DNA of 64,000 nt. Source: Zygnema cylindricum. Lineage: Eukaryota; Streptophyta; Zygnematophyceae; Zygnematales; Zygnemataceae. The notes below the pieces were generated by a model that had not been told where the DNA came from, made no database searches, and saw only the letters and a program-made list of their open reading frames with translations. The stretch spans positions 1-64,000 of the forward strand of contig JBBHKE010003464.1 in NCBI GenBank assembly GCA_037447655.1. Direction: 5' to 3'. The position numbers and the translations under genes are program-made. Positions 11,501 through 22,639 of this stretch are shown piece after piece (position 1 is the first letter of the stretch; the number at the start of each line of letters is the position of its first letter).

Positions 11501-11760
11501 GCTAATCAGTGTTATTAGCCCTAATTTCTGATCATGGGTAAGAAAAAACACTCACTCGAATTAGAGTGATTAACTCAAATAGCCATGGCCAGTGTAGTGA
11601 ATGTCCGATCTAGAGAGAAGCCTCCCTTTGACTCTCTGGGGACCTCAAGATGCCAAAGAAACCCGAAACCCGTTTCATTTTGGTGATCACAATTAACACC
11701 CTTAAGGTCCTCAGGTCATAGCACGGAGCATAACCCAAAACCATATACCTTTTTTGAAAA
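8600..11760. other. no gene seen
   Basis: About 3.1 kb of AT-rich DNA with only short, unconvincing open stretches on both strands. I see no conserved motif, no clear repeat end and no RNA gene. Scattered GCGTTATT-like words near 8870 and 9010 resemble the MITE-like elements further on, but I could not pair two ends. A run of three GGTTTA units lies at about 11156-11173. Confidence 0.6.
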
Positions 11761-11984
11761 AATGACTTTGAAAAATGCAATAAGGGGCATCAGCGAGCTC
11801 TACAACGGCAAGTTCAGTTCATACAAGACTTACCTAAGGAAATGGATAACTGGCTGTAGAACACATTCGTCAATGACCTGCTTTTTAATGTTAAGTAATG
11901 AATGTACACCACACCAATTGCATCTTCCTCCACCCTGTCCTCATTGGTTCTCTCTTTACCCGTACGCATATATTGTCCTCTCTC

Positions 11985-12179
11985 TTATTCCTCAAGATTT
12001 TCCTCTGCCCTTTCCATGTCTATTTCCTCTACATTCTCCAGTTCGTCAGACCCCGAAACTTTCCCAAGTTCTAAAGCAGGTTCTTCCCTATCCATATGTT
12101 TCTCCACACTCTCGTTCAATTCTGAGCCCTTTACCCCGGTTGCTAAACTAACTCTGTACCTTGTGTTTTCTTGCCTCAT
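11985..12179 (-). pseudogene. acidic tail in frame with the 1025-residue ORF
   Basis: A 64-codon open stretch in the same frame as the ORF ending at 12204, separated from it only by TAG, six codons and TGA. It is rich in Glu (VEKHMDREEP, ENVEEIDMERAEENLEE). It may be a former C-terminus cut off by stop mutations, or chance open sequence. There is no homology I recognise. Confidence 0.35.
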
Positions 12180-12203
12180 CCTTCAATAGTGTGTCCTTCT
12201 TCC

Positions 12204-15200
12204 CTAACCTACTCCTCCAGTCTTTCCTCTTCTCCGAACATTTCTCTGCAATTCTCCCTTTCGGTCTCCCGGACCGTCAAACTGAGTCCTCTTTCTAGAA
12301 GCCACCGCCACTTGTCCAGGCTCACCTTCGCCATTTGATTTTGGTTCCTTTGAGCCTTTACCTACTACTACTACTCCTCCTCCAGCCTTTCCACTTTTCC
12401 GGAGACTTGTCTCTCTTTCCCTCTTTCGGTCTTGTGAATTATCAAAGGCGGTCCCCTTTCTACAAGCCCCTGCCACTTGTTCAGGCTCGCTTTCACCTAC
12501 TCCTCCAGTTTTTCCTCTTCTTCTTCTCTCTTTTTCTCTCTTTTGATCTTGCAGACCATCACATCCAGTCCTCTTTCTCCAAGCCACTGCCCCTTTTCGA
12601 GGCTCAACTTCACTATTTGGTTCTGGTTTCCCTGGACCTTCACCTACTCCTCCAAGTTTTCCTCTTCTCCTTTTCTCTATTTCTCTTGTCTGGTCTCGCG
12701 GACCATCAATCCCAGTCCTCTTTCTAAAAGCCACTGTCTTTTGTCCAGGCTCACCTTCAGCTTTTGGTTTTGGCTCGAGTAGACCGTCATCTGCTCCCCC
12801 AGTCTTTCCTCTTCCCCAAACACTGCTCTCTTTTTTCCGTTTTCCACCCCTCAGAACGTCAGACCCAATCCTCCTTCTCCAGGCCACTGCCACTTTTCCA
12901 GGCTCACCTTCACCATTCTGTTTTGGAACCCCTGGAACTACTACTTCTCCAGTCTTTCCTTCTCTCCAAACACTTCTTTCTCCTTCTCTCGTCTGGTCCT
13001 GCAAACTATCGAAGGCATTCCCCGTTCTACAAGCAATTGCAACTTGTCCAGGCTCAACTTCACCACGTGGTTTTGGTTCCCTTGGACTGTTACCTACTCT
13101 AACTACTCGTTCAGTCTTTTCACTTCTCCAAAGTTTCCTCTCTCTTTCTCTCTTTCGGTCTTGTGAACCATCAAGGGCAGTCCCTTTTTTACAAGCCCCC
13201 GCCACTTGTCCAGGTTCACTTTCACCTACTCCTCCAGTTTTTCCTCTTCTCCTTCTCTCTTTATCTCTCTTTTGGTCTTGCAGACCATCACATGCAGTCC
13301 TCTTTCTCCAAGCCACTACCACATTTTGAGGCTCATCTTCACTATTTGGTTTTGGTTCCCTTGGACCTTCACCTCCTCCTCCAGTTTTTCCTACTCTCCT
13401 CCTCTCTTTCTCTCCCTTTTGGCCTCGTAGACCATTAAAGCCAGTCCTCTTTTTACAAACGACTGCCAATTTTTGAGGCTCACCTTTGCAACCTGGTTTT
13501 GGTTCTCTTGTACCTTCACCTACTCCACTGGCAGGTTTACCCAAAATGTATTCCTTGTCTTTTCCTCTAAATGATTCCATGTCAATAATCTGACCTCCTT
13601 GGCGAAACGCAACCTTCATTCGTTTTCTCTGTTGAAATAGAGGAACCCCATTGCCAGGCAAAAACTCTGACATTATTTGTTCTCCACTCTCTTCCTTATT
13701 TTTATTTCGTAAACAAGACTTTGGTGAGCTTCTGAGAAGGTCCTCCAAAGTCCGTTTCTTTTGAGGTTTTTTGCCATTTCCTTTCCCTGGTAGAGGCCCA
13801 ATAAAGCACATTTTCACACTACCAAGACAGGATTGTCCATCACTATGTTCTCGGCTGTTGTGAGTCAAATCTGGCATGTTTACCCACTCTCCATCCTCTC
13901 CTACTATCCAAAGCATCACTCCTACCTCATCTTCCAGTGAATACGTCAACTCCTCGACTTTCTCCTGAAGGTTTGCTAGTGACAACAGCAAATTTCCCCC
14001 ATCCTCCTCTCCCTCCCAATCACTCTCCTCTCCATTTTTTTCACATTTCGAATCAACCAATTCATTTGTAACGGGATTCTCTCTCTCTCTCTTCTCCGCC
14101 ACACTTTGTCCTTGAATTTCCTCCTCAGGCCCCATATTGGCTATTGCATTTGCATCTTCTTTATCGATTTCCAAGGTAACATTAAGCTCAAGACTCCCCT
14201 GTCTTTGTGCGATCTCGCTCTCTACTCCTTTTCTGCCACTCCTCCCATCTCTCAGGTCGCCCTTACTCCTCTTACTCCTCAACCCTAACTGCATTCGTTT
14301 TATCTCTCTCGAGACAAGAAGGAGGTCATTGGGATAATTCTCTTCAGAAATGAGATTCTGGAGCTTCCCGCATTCATTTAAAACCTTAGTTATTTTTGAT
14401 GCTCTCCCTCTTTTTCCTACCTTTATCACACTATTTACATAGCCTCTCTTGTCACAGTCCTGACTTTTCTTATGAAGCTCCAAATCCTCATCTTGTGTAC
14501 AGTGAGGGAGAGAGATACTTTCGTCCTCCTCCTTTTCAGAGGCTCTACTACTTTCCTGATTATTAACAGAAGTCAATACGTGAAGCACCTTTCCCTCCTC
14601 CCTCTCCCTCTCTCCCTCTCCCCTCAACAGTCCTGAAGGAGACTCCGTCGGTGAATCGGTCGGTCTACTGATAGCCTTTCTCCTTATTGAACCATTTGCA
14701 TTCAGCAACTCCCATCTGCCTCTCTTTCTCTCTCTCTCCCCCTCTCCCTCTCCCTCTCTAGTCGTCACATTTTGGTTCATTTCTGGAGGAGGAGCTTTAT
14801 GACGAACTTTGATACCACGCTTTCGACATTTTTTTTTTTTCTCCTTCTCCTTCTCATCCTCCCCCCCCTCCTCGTCCTCCTCAGTGCGCCTACCTTTTTT
14901 CTCAGTATTGCAAGAAATCGCCTTTACACCCTGGTTTGTTCCATTCTTATGCGATTCACAAACATTTTTTACAAGATGTAACTCAGCATTCATGTTTTTA
15001 GGGTTTTCTGATTTTTTCAAAGTATCAGTTTCCACCTTGTCAGACTCCTTTTCCAATAATTTTTGCACCGGTGCCGTTAACTTTTTCCATTGACCTAAAT
15101 CTCTGATTTTGAATTCATGATCAACATTCCATATGTAACCTATCTGAACTGGGCTCTTACAAAACCCCGGATGTCTAGTAACATGAAACAAAGGCAACGG

Positions 15201-15281
15201 AGAAGAAAATTCGTTTGCCTTCGCTTCTTCCTCAGCGTTTGGAGGCTTCCTTGGTTTACTGCGCTTCTTTCTCGACTCCAT
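12204..15281 (-). CDS. uncharacterised 1025-residue charged protein with 9 C-terminal repeats
   Basis: Longest ORF in the window and the only one not clearly from a transposon. It starts at an ATG (15281) with a basic run (SRKKRSKPRK) that looks like a nuclear localisation signal. Residues 27-75 have an ordered character (PLFHVTRHPGFCKSP, GYIWNVDHEFKIRDLGQW) but match no family I know. Residues 130-250 are Lys/Glu/Arg-rich. Residues 415-500 contain a second less charged patch (LANLQEKVEELTYSLEDEVGV, then LWIVGEDGEWVNMPDL). Residues 586-1025 consist of nine imperfect units of about 42-57 residues with the core EPGQVAVAWRKRTG...DQKRE...RRRGKTG. Three thousand bases without a stop argue for coding, but low-complexity purine bias could also leave a frame open. 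No intron is visible and expression is unknown. Confidence 0.5.
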   Translation of the reverse strand: MESRKKRSKPRKPPNAEEEAKANEFSSPLPLFHVTRHPGFCKSPVQIGYIWNVDHEFKIRDLGQWKKLTAPVQKLLEKESDKVETDTLKKSENPKNMNAELHLVKNVCESHKNGTNQGVKAISCNTEKKGRRTEEDEEGGEDEKEKEKKKKCRKRGIKVRHKAPPPEMNQNVTTREGEGEGERERKRGRWELLNANGSIRRKAISRPTDSPTESPSGLLRGEGEREREEGKVLHVLTSVNNQESSRASEKEEDESISLPHCTQDEDLELHKKSQDCDKRGYVNSVIKVGKRGRASKITKVLNECGKLQNLISEENYPNDLLLVSREIKRMQLGLRSKRSKGDLRDGRSGRKGVESEIAQRQGSLELNVTLEIDKEDANAIANMGPEEEIQGQSVAEKRERENPVTNELVDSKCEKNGEESDWEGEEDGGNLLLSLANLQEKVEELTYSLEDEVGVMLWIVGEDGEWVNMPDLTHNSREHSDGQSCLGSVKMCFIGPLPGKGNGKKPQKKRTLEDLLRSSPKSCLRNKNKEESGEQIMSEFLPGNGVPLFQQRKRMKVAFRQGGQIIDMESFRGKDKEYILGKPASGVGEGTREPKPGCKGEPQKLAVVCKKRTGFNGLRGQKGEKERRRVGKTGGGGEGPREPKPNSEDEPQNVVVAWRKRTACDGLQDQKRDKERRRRGKTGGVGESEPGQVAGACKKGTALDGSQDRKRERERKLWRSEKTERVVRVGNSPREPKPRGEVEPGQVAIACRTGNAFDSLQDQTREGERSVWREGKTGEVVVPGVPKQNGEGEPGKVAVAWRRRIGSDVLRGGKRKKESSVWGRGKTGGADDGLLEPKPKAEGEPGQKTVAFRKRTGIDGPRDQTREIEKRRRGKLGGVGEGPGKPEPNSEVEPRKGAVAWRKRTGCDGLQDQKREKERRRRGKTGGVGESEPEQVAGACRKGTAFDNSQDRKRERETSLRKSGKAGGGVVVVGKGSKEPKSNGEGEPGQVAVASRKRTQFDGPGDRKGELQRNVRRRGKTGGVG
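12207..13526 (-). repeat. nine-unit protein-coding tandem repeat
   Basis: Units of 49, 49, 42, 54, 49, 49, 49, 42 and 57 codons. The short 42-codon units (3 and 8, both opening GVGESEP) recur five units apart. Unit 2 resembles unit 7, and unit 4 resembles unit 9, so the array seems to have grown by duplication of a five-unit block. All unit lengths keep the frame. Confidence 0.75.
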
Positions 15282-15299
15282 TCCTTATCACTGTTTCAA

Positions 15300-16100
15300 T
15301 AAAGTACGTAAAACTAACGAATTCAGGACCGTTTCTAACACTTGCATTCTCCTCTAATACCAGAAAGTGTCGTCACTTTTCGGAAAATTTTTGATATATA
15401 CAGTCTTCAACAATAAAGAAGACTTGCAAGCGAATGTCTTTATTGCAACTCAAATCAAACTCTGTCTATGTTTTTTAATCCAGATTTCAAAGAACTAAAA
15501 AAACAAAATAAAACAATCGTCTTCACACATTCACCATGTTATTCGCATTAGAAAAAACCAGCTGTATAAAGAAAGGATGACAAATGACACGTGTAAAGTT
15601 CTCGTGAAACGTGCGAGCTCCTGCAATGCTTCCTGCTGTTTCCATGGCTATGAATTACACGGAAGCCTTCTTCTTCCTGCTTTATTGGAATCGTACGGAA
15701 ATTGCATCAAAAGCTCCTACAAATAATGAAGTTCTGTACACTGGTTTCCCTGAAAAGCGTCTAAATTCTAAACTCTTGGGCTGCTTTTCCATTGAAAGGG
15801 AGAGCAGTTCGTTACTCCGTTCCTCTGAAACGATGCACAAGGTAACGAATCTGCGAGCACGTACGTTCTGTGGCCAAACAAGAAATTCGACGTCACCTCT
15901 CTGCGCTGGGAAGCGGGGAGAAGCTCGAAGCCAATAAAATGACCTCGTAGCCCATAAAAACTGACTTTTTGCAAATGATTTCGTAGCGTCCAAACATGAT
16001 GTCGGCGATGATTCTTACGCTATTGTTTTTTTGTCGTTCCGAATTTCGCGTAGCGTCAACAACTTTCTCTTTCAACTTTTTGCCCTAAGATTTTACGAAT
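15300..16100. other. no gene seen
   Basis: About 800 bases upstream of the 1025-residue ORF. It contains overlapping open stretches of about 100 codons on both strands near 15611-15993, none with a recognisable motif. It would include the promoter of the minus-strand ORF, but I see no decisive TATA or CAAT arrangement. Confidence 0.5.
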
Positions 16101-16108
16101 TCGTAAAT

Positions 16109-16729
16109 TACACCGCGAATCGTAATTAGAGTAAATTACTCTAATTCGGTCGCTCGAAATTTCGACTCTATCACATCAAATAGAGTAATCGATTCTAATT
16201 TTTTCATTATTCTAATTTAGGTGAGGTTTAATTAGTGTAAAAAATTCTAATATAGGTTATTTTAAATAGAGTGGAGTACGGATGACGTCTGACCGTGCGA
16301 AATTGTACTTTTATAAGTAAAAAGGTACAAATAATGATTTAATAGAATCGCGCTCGCACGGGAAATCGTACTAAACAAAAAATCAATCACATCGAAAAAA
16401 AGCCGTTCGCATAACTCTCGTCCGTCGACAGCATCGTCGTCAGTGTGAACATTAACTGACATTCAATGCGACAAATATTTTTAGCGTCATAATGACGTCA
16501 GTACTATACCGGACTGACACATTTTGTACGTCTACGTAATTTAGTGTTCATAGTTATCGCGCACATAATTATCGCCGACATAACCCAATATAGAATAACT
16601 AAATAAATTAGAGTAAGCTTCATAGTTGAAAAAGCTCTATCACATAAATTAGCGTCAATTACTCTAATTGTTTTTTTTTTGTTTTTTTACTCTAATTTTT
16701 TCATTACTCTAATTACGATTCGCGGTGTA
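16109..16729. mobile_element. MITE-like inverted-repeat element 1
   Basis: The ends form a perfect inverted repeat of about 24 bases (TACACCGCGAATCGTAATTA... at 16109 and its complement ending at 16729). The inner sequence is full of words such as AGAGTAATT, TACTCTAAT and TTAGCGTC and has no coding capacity. Length about 620 bp. No convincing target duplication found. This is a non-autonomous DNA transposon by structure; the superfamily is not assigned. Confidence 0.65.
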
Positions 16730-17120
16730 CCGTAACACGTGTGTAACTTGATAATTTTTAATGGAGACGAGGATGGCGTATCGTATTGGAGAATCGATTT
16801 TCCTTCTCCGTTAACCATCAGTGTATAATTAATTAATTATACGTCACAAGTGAACGGGATTGCTATACGTTTCAATAACGAACTTCCTAAACAATGTTTT
16901 CATCAAAAGTTCAGACTTCAGAGCAATGATTCCATGGTACAACACTGGTCCCCTTGAAATCCACATAAAATAGAGTGTATCTAAACCGTAGCTAAATTCC
17001 AACAGTTTGTACTGTTCAATGTTGATGTTTTGTACGGTTTTGGCAGGAGGAGGTTGAAATTCTGAATCGGTTTTTGAATTTCAAATTTCAAATTTGTCGA
17101 TAGGGCGTTGCACTTTGTAC

Positions 17121-17333
17121 GTACGCTACACCGCCAATCGCTATTAGAGTCAAGGATTAAATAGCGTCAAAAAACAATTAGCGTTATTGATTCTAATTTA
17201 GTACCTGAGACGTGGCAGATTATGGTCCACGTACTTAAATAGCGTTATTAATTGTATTTCAGGTTTTTATTTTTGAAAAAAGGGCACCGAATTGGCGTTA
17301 TATACTCTAATAGCGATTGACGGTGTACCGTAC
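17121..17333. mobile_element. MITE-like inverted-repeat element 2
   Basis: A 213-bp element with 30-base terminal inverted repeats agreeing at 28 positions (left begins GTACGCTACACCG, right complement begins GTACGGTACACCG). The end motif ACACCG.C.AATCG..ATTAGAGT is shared with the element at 16109-16729, so they are one family. Interior words TTAGCGTTATTGATTC also match. Non-coding. Confidence 0.7.
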
Positions 17334-17612
17334 TATAATGATGCGCTTTTTATTACTTGCGCTCGCAATCTGTAAAACATTATTTATTTATTTTTCATTG
17401 TGATGGTATACCAATAGTCAGTCAGATATCACCATACACCACTTGCTACCGAATTTTCAATTACTGTAGATACTGTCGTACTATACCTGAACTATGACGC
17501 GCCACATGGGAGCATCTCTAGAGATGTACTAATTTGTTGCTGAATATACTTGAACGTACGGATGTAAAATTGTAAAGTCACAGATGTCGAGGTGGAGTAT
17601 AGAAAGTACAAA

Positions 17613-18050
17613 CCATAGTTCAAAAGTAAATGACCGTACGCCCATACAATATTCCTATTGTATGCAAAACGTACAATATGGCCTTAAGACCCATATTGTA
17701 TTGGCCGCAAAATGAAATAAAATAGTAACAGGGTTGAGTGGCACATGGATCGATAGAGAATTAAACATCATGTCTAAATTTGAAAAAAAAATCGGACAAA
17801 AAAATATTTTTCTGTGAGTTTTGAGCGAATTTGTATTTAACCCGTCAGATTCGGACAATGTGACGGTCGTTGATGAAAGTAACGATCAAAGAAGATCACG
17901 TGAAAAGCCCGTAACGTACCTTAGGATAGAACTATCGTCAGGTTTGGACGATCGGACGCTAAGAAGATCACATGGAAAGCCCGTACCACAACTTATGCTA
18001 AAGGCAGCCTACAAAAGGCCTACCAAAAAACGCCTACTTTTGAACTATGG
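17613..18050. repeat. 440-bp inverted-repeat family R, copy 1
   Basis: Bounded by a perfect 16-base inverted repeat, CCATAGTTCAAAAGTA at 17613 and its complement at 18035-18050. Homologous over its whole length to 29479-29927 and 30898-31347. The inside holds a tandem duplication of about 94 bp; part of the second unit is deleted in this copy. An open frame of about 84 codons lies at 17821-18075, with related frames in the other copies, but I see no sign that it is selected. Confidence 0.75.
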
Positions 18051-18956
18051 TACAAACGGAATCGCCATTTTGTAAAGGCAAAGGCAAAAGCCCAAGCTTT
18101 GTTAGGGTTGCATCCAAATCTGATTCCTTATACAGAACGACACAATTCCGTACGGTCCTGACAGTCTTGACGGCAGTGCCAGGTTCGGTGGTTGTGCTAG
18201 ACGTTCGGCAAATGTGTACTTTCCGCCGAAAATTCCGATTTGTAATGCGATTTATTAGTCCACGGCAATATCAAGAAGCAAAGTAGCAAACCTTTGCCTG
18301 TCCGAACGACGTACGACGTTTTCAGTTGTAAAATACGTCGGATTTATTTCATTCGTCAGAAACAAGCTCAAACCTTTGGGTCAAAACCCTAAAAGACCAA
18401 TAGAATAACTAGATTCTCTTTCCAGGATTTAGAATGTATATCACCTAATCAAAGTGAATTAGGAAAAGCCATTTACGCCAGAAAAAGAGAGAATTTAATA
18501 TGACAAGTTTGGAACGAATCTGACCACAGAAATTTTGTCGCATTGTGACGCGACGAGTCGGCAACGTTCCTTTTTCACTTTATTCGCCCAAGCGGTCGTC
18601 AACGCGTGTCGGCAAGCTGTATGTCGTACAAAAATGGTCGACTGACAGCTCTAAAAAACTAAAACCCTTCAATTTGTAAAAAAAAAAAAACATTCCGTGT
18701 GATGGCAGCAAAAATGAACTTCTCTGGGTTGTGTCAGTAGACACCCCCCTTGTGTAAATATAAAAGATCTTATTTCCAAGAACGTGATGGTTATACTATC
18801 AAAGTACGAAATATGATTGTCACTAAGGGTACGTCCCCATGTAGGCGATACTTTGAAAATGTATTTTGGACTGTAGTGAAACATTCGGTACTACTTTGAA
18901 AAGCGTCCCTTTGTTCGAAAATGAAATCAGAACTTTGGAATGTGACGGGTGTAGAT
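18050..18956. other. no gene seen; tail shared with 29933-29995
   Basis: No coding region recognised. The last 70 bases (about 18885-18956: TTCGAAAATGAAATCAGAAC and onward) match 29933-29995, which flanks family R copy 2. So copia I landed in another interspersed repeat. Confidence 0.5.
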
Positions 18957-19926
18957 TGTTGAAAAGAGAGGTATTTTGTAGTCTTTCTTGTGGACTTACT
19001 GCAGCCCTCATACTTGTCGTAGTCACTGAGGACCTGCATACAGCCATGGCTACCTGCTGCAGCTAAAGGAGACAGGCAGATCATTCAGGACAGTTTTTTT
19101 GCAAAATATATACTGCTCCTTGTGGGACTTGATCCAGTGACCTCTGGATGATCACCGTACGGACCAGCCGTGCGCCTTATCCAGTAAGTCTTGAAGAAAT
19201 CGATACATGCATATGGCGCGATATTTATTTAAAGCTATACCGCGCCGGACATTTCATTTAACTAATTACGGGACGATTTATGCATGGAAACATACCGGTC
19301 CGCACGAAATCGGGACCGCACGAAATATACGAATTAACATTTAATTTCGACGGACGAAATCAAATGTCTAGATCTGATCGAACGGCTCACAGTGGAGCCG
19401 GAATATTGGAATAGCCATTTGGCGATTTGTGGACCAGATGTTGGTGGATGACACGTGGCAACATATGGTTGAACAGCGGATATCACGGGAGGAGCAACTA
19501 CGGCTCTTGAACTGACACGCGTCAGCAGAACGACCATGCCGTACTATGGTCGTACAAGAAGTACAGCGGTACCTGTACCTTCTTGTACTTTACAGTCCTA
19601 TGATTGGTCGAAGTACCTTAGTAGTAGGCTCAGAGAGGTAGCTTAGGCCTTAGAATATTTTTTGGTTTTCCAGCCTCTCTCCCAGAGTGCACTTGTAATT
19701 ATGGACCAACTTTGGTCAGCCATAACTTAATGCTCAGGTGAGCAAATTCAGTGATTCTTTTTGCTGCGGACTCAGGGGTGCCAGGCTACACAGGGGTGTA
19801 GTTGGTAAGAGATTTTGCGTCCCAGGTTGAAACTTATTCATTGTCAAATTCAAAAGTGCATATACTATCCTAGAGGCTTCACATAAGCTGGACATTCTGT
19901 GTACCAATGGAGGTCACAGATTTACA
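18957..19926 (+). repeat. copia I 5' LTR
   Basis: 970 bp, TGTTGAAAAG...TTACA. The antisense strand at about 19115-19195 carries a tRNA-like segment (CTGGATAAGGCGCAC as A-box, GGATCAAGTCCC as T-arm-like box). The hairpin TGCTCAGGTGAGCA is near 19731, followed by GATTCTTTTTGCTGCGGAC. Confidence 0.8.
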
Positions 19927-19941
19927 GGTTATGGGCCCACC
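19927..19941 (+). other. primer-binding site for half of tRNA-iMet
   Basis: GGTTATGGGCCCACC directly after the LTR. It is complementary to the anticodon stem-loop of initiator tRNA-Met rather than to the tRNA 3' end, as in Drosophila copia and Ty5. The ATG at 19931 is the gag start (MGPPSRVPIFNG). Confidence 0.85.
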
Positions 19942-21283
19942 CTCTAGGGTGCCCATTTTTAATGGAACAGGGTTCATTTATTAGGAAACCATGATAAGGG
20001 GTGCACTAGTTGAAAAACGGCTATGGGGCATTGTAAGTGGTTGTGGGCGTCGGCCATCCGCAAAATTGAGAGTTCCACCAGGGTTTCGAGGATCTCGGTT
20101 CACAAGAGGATATGCGGGGGCAGAGGCGGAAGAGGATGCTGGAGAGTCCATCGTGTCGGACATAGGGAAGGAGAAGGGGAAGGAAAAACTTACACCGATG
20201 CCTACTGGATCGGTTTTGGCAGCAGGTGTTCAGAAAACCTAGGCTAATGATAGTGAAATCTGGGATTTCAACAATACCGTGGCGACTCATATTATTCTCG
20301 GGCGTCTCACCCAGGCAGTGGCTACACCTCATCTTCATGTGGACAGGGCGGACGAGTTGTGGGAGGCACTTGTCAACATTTACAAGAGTGGTACAATTCA
20401 GCAGCAGAAGCTGGCAGATCAGAAGGTACAGGTTTATGGGTACAAAGGGGGGAAAATGATAGATTTTTGTAATGACTTGGCCGGGTTATTTATGGAGTTA
20501 GAGAGTGCAGGGAAAAGGGAGACTGAGAAAGAGAAGGTTAATACTTTGTTGATGAAACTCCCAGATGATTATGAAAACATTGTTAACAGGGTTCAGGACT
20601 TGCCAGATCATCGATGGATGTGGAACTCCGTTGTGGGAATGATTTTGGTTCGGGAAAACACAATTGAGATTCGTAGAGGAGGAAAGAGTGTTCAGGCATT
20701 GGCTGTTGGAACTAATTGGGGAGACAAGGATTCCAAGAAACCTTATGGAAACTTTGGCGGAGGGGGAAGAGGAAATCAATCGGAAGGATCTGGATCGAGG
20801 CCTCCGAAGGGGCTTTGTCACTTTTGTAAGAAGCCGGGACATTACATGGCGGAGTGTACTAAACTGTCAGAGTTGAGATTAAAGGAGGAACCGGTCGGAA
20901 AACCAGCCGCAAAGAAAAAGAAGGCATTTGTGGCAACACAAGTCATCGGAGAGGACTCCAATGAGGACGATGGAGAACTTCTCCTCAACGAGGAGCTGGA
21001 GGTGAAAGGTAAGCCGGAGATTCCAAGGAGGCAAAAGTGTGCTTTCGGTGGAGTAAGAGAAGCTCCTGAAGAAGGATGGATTATTGATTCAGGAGCCTCT
21101 ATGCATATGTGTAGAGAAAAACCATTGTTTACCAAAATTAGAAAGATCCCTACTGTAGAGATAGAGTATGGGGATGGGAGAATAGTCACCACTAATTTAG
21201 TGGGATTTGTGGATTTGAGAGTCTTGGTTGATGGAAAGGCATCCATAGTCACTTTCTCTGATGTTCTTTTTATCCCAGAGTAG
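19931..21283 (+). pseudogene. copia I: Gag and protease
   Basis: The frame opens at the primer-site ATG but meets a TAG after about 16 codons. The main open stretch is 20279-21283 (334 codons). It holds the Gag core (LYKSG-like IYKSGTIQQQKLADQKV, LLMKLPDDYENIVNRVQDL), one zinc knuckle CHFCKKPGHYMAEC near 20816-20857, an acidic segment, the box RRQKCAFGG and then the aspartic protease with the active site WIIDSGASMHMC near 21079. The protease Asp-Ser-Gly is intact. A stop follows at 21281 before the Gag-pre-integrase part. Confidence 0.85.
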
Positions 21284-22500
21284 AACAAGAATCTTATCTC
21301 TACGTCGGTCTTAGATGATAAGGGTTTTGAGACTAGTACTAAGAAAGGAGTCTTTGTTGCTAGGTATGAGAATGAAGTGTACTTCACAGCTGAAAAGGGT
21401 AGCCAAGGAATGTTTAGGCTAAATTTGAGTAATGGAAAGACGGGAGTTTACTATGCTGGTGTAAGTGATTTGATGATGTGGCATAAACGATTGGGGCATA
21501 TGCATTTTGATAGGTTGAGGGAAATGAAAAAGCTTGGGGTAGTAGAAGGCATTAATTTTGGGGATAATGAAATGATGGATGATTGTAGTGGCTGTGCTCA
21601 AGGTAAGGCTCACATACTTCCCTTTCCCAAAGCTGCCACATATAAAGGTGAAATAATACTAGATCTGGTCCACACAGATATTTGGGGACTTGCATAAGTC
21701 CCTTCAATTGAGGAAAGAGGTTTATGTTGACAATAACTGATGAGTGGTCTAGATACTCTTGAGTCTACTTCCTAAAAACAAAGTCTGAAACATCAACTTA
21801 CTTCAAAGAATATAAAGCCTAGAGTGAGAAGTTGCATGGAACCCCCATTAAGAGAATAAGGAGTGATAATGGGGGGGGATATACCTCTAACGAGTTTGAG
21901 GAATACTTGGGAGATGAGGGAGTTCAGCACCAGAAAAATGTACCATATAACCCGGAACAAAATAGGTTAGCTGAGAGGTTGAACCAAACACTAAGAGATA
22001 GTGTATGTAGTATGTTGGCCGACAAGAAAATAGGAAAAAGATTTTGGGCAGGACCATGAATTGTGCCAACTAAATTAAAAATAGAGTCCTTACCTCAAAT
22101 GTAAAGGGAATGACACCTTATGAGAGATGGGTGGGAAGGAAACCACATATCTCTCACCTTAAAGTATTTGGTAGCCAAGTTTACAGTCTTGACACAGATA
22201 GGAAAAACTGGAAACTAGATACTAAGAGAAAACCTGCATACTTTGTAGGATATGATGAGGATGTCAAGGATATAAAGTCTATGACTTAGCAAAGAGAGAT
22301 ATCATTCTCGTCAAACACCTAGTTGTCATGGATGAAGGGAAGTCATTTGACTCCTTTAAATATACCAAGAAGATAAGAATCAGATTTGAGTCTGAAGGTG
22401 AGGAGGACTCCGTCCTTCCAGAAAGGGACATGAGTGAAACACGAATTGCAGATTCAGGGGAGATACATGACACAGGAGATCCACCGGAAACCTAACACAT
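21284..22500 (+). pseudogene. copia I: integrase
   Basis: Gag-pre-integrase zinc-binding part at 21377-21697 (MWHKRLGHMHFD...CSGCAQGKAH, the HHCC module), then DLVHTDIWG with the first catalytic Asp. The core continues at 21832-22059 with RSDNGGGYTS (second Asp) and EQNRLAERLN (Glu). So all three catalytic acids are present, but stops near 21697, 21760 and 22060 break the frame. Integrase would insert the cDNA and create the 5-bp duplications seen for related elements here. Confidence 0.85.
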
Positions 22501-22639
22501 TTCTATGGACTTCGAGGAGATAGAAGAGGAGTAATCGGAACCCGCTTCCATGGATAGGGGAATTGATGAGAGAGTAAGGAGAAATCCAAGACTTCCCACC
22601 ATCTCATCTTCAGAGTTTGAAACGGGGAGAAGGACCAGT

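Noticed and set aside
12335-13438. Several plus-strand open stretches opposite the 1025-residue ORF
   Set aside because: Leu/Ser/Phe-rich shadows of the purine-rich minus-strand repeats; the repeated structure is better explained on the minus strand.
15611-15993. Overlapping ORFs of about 105 codons on both strands
   Set aside because: No motif, no repeat relation and strong antisense overlap; no support for either.
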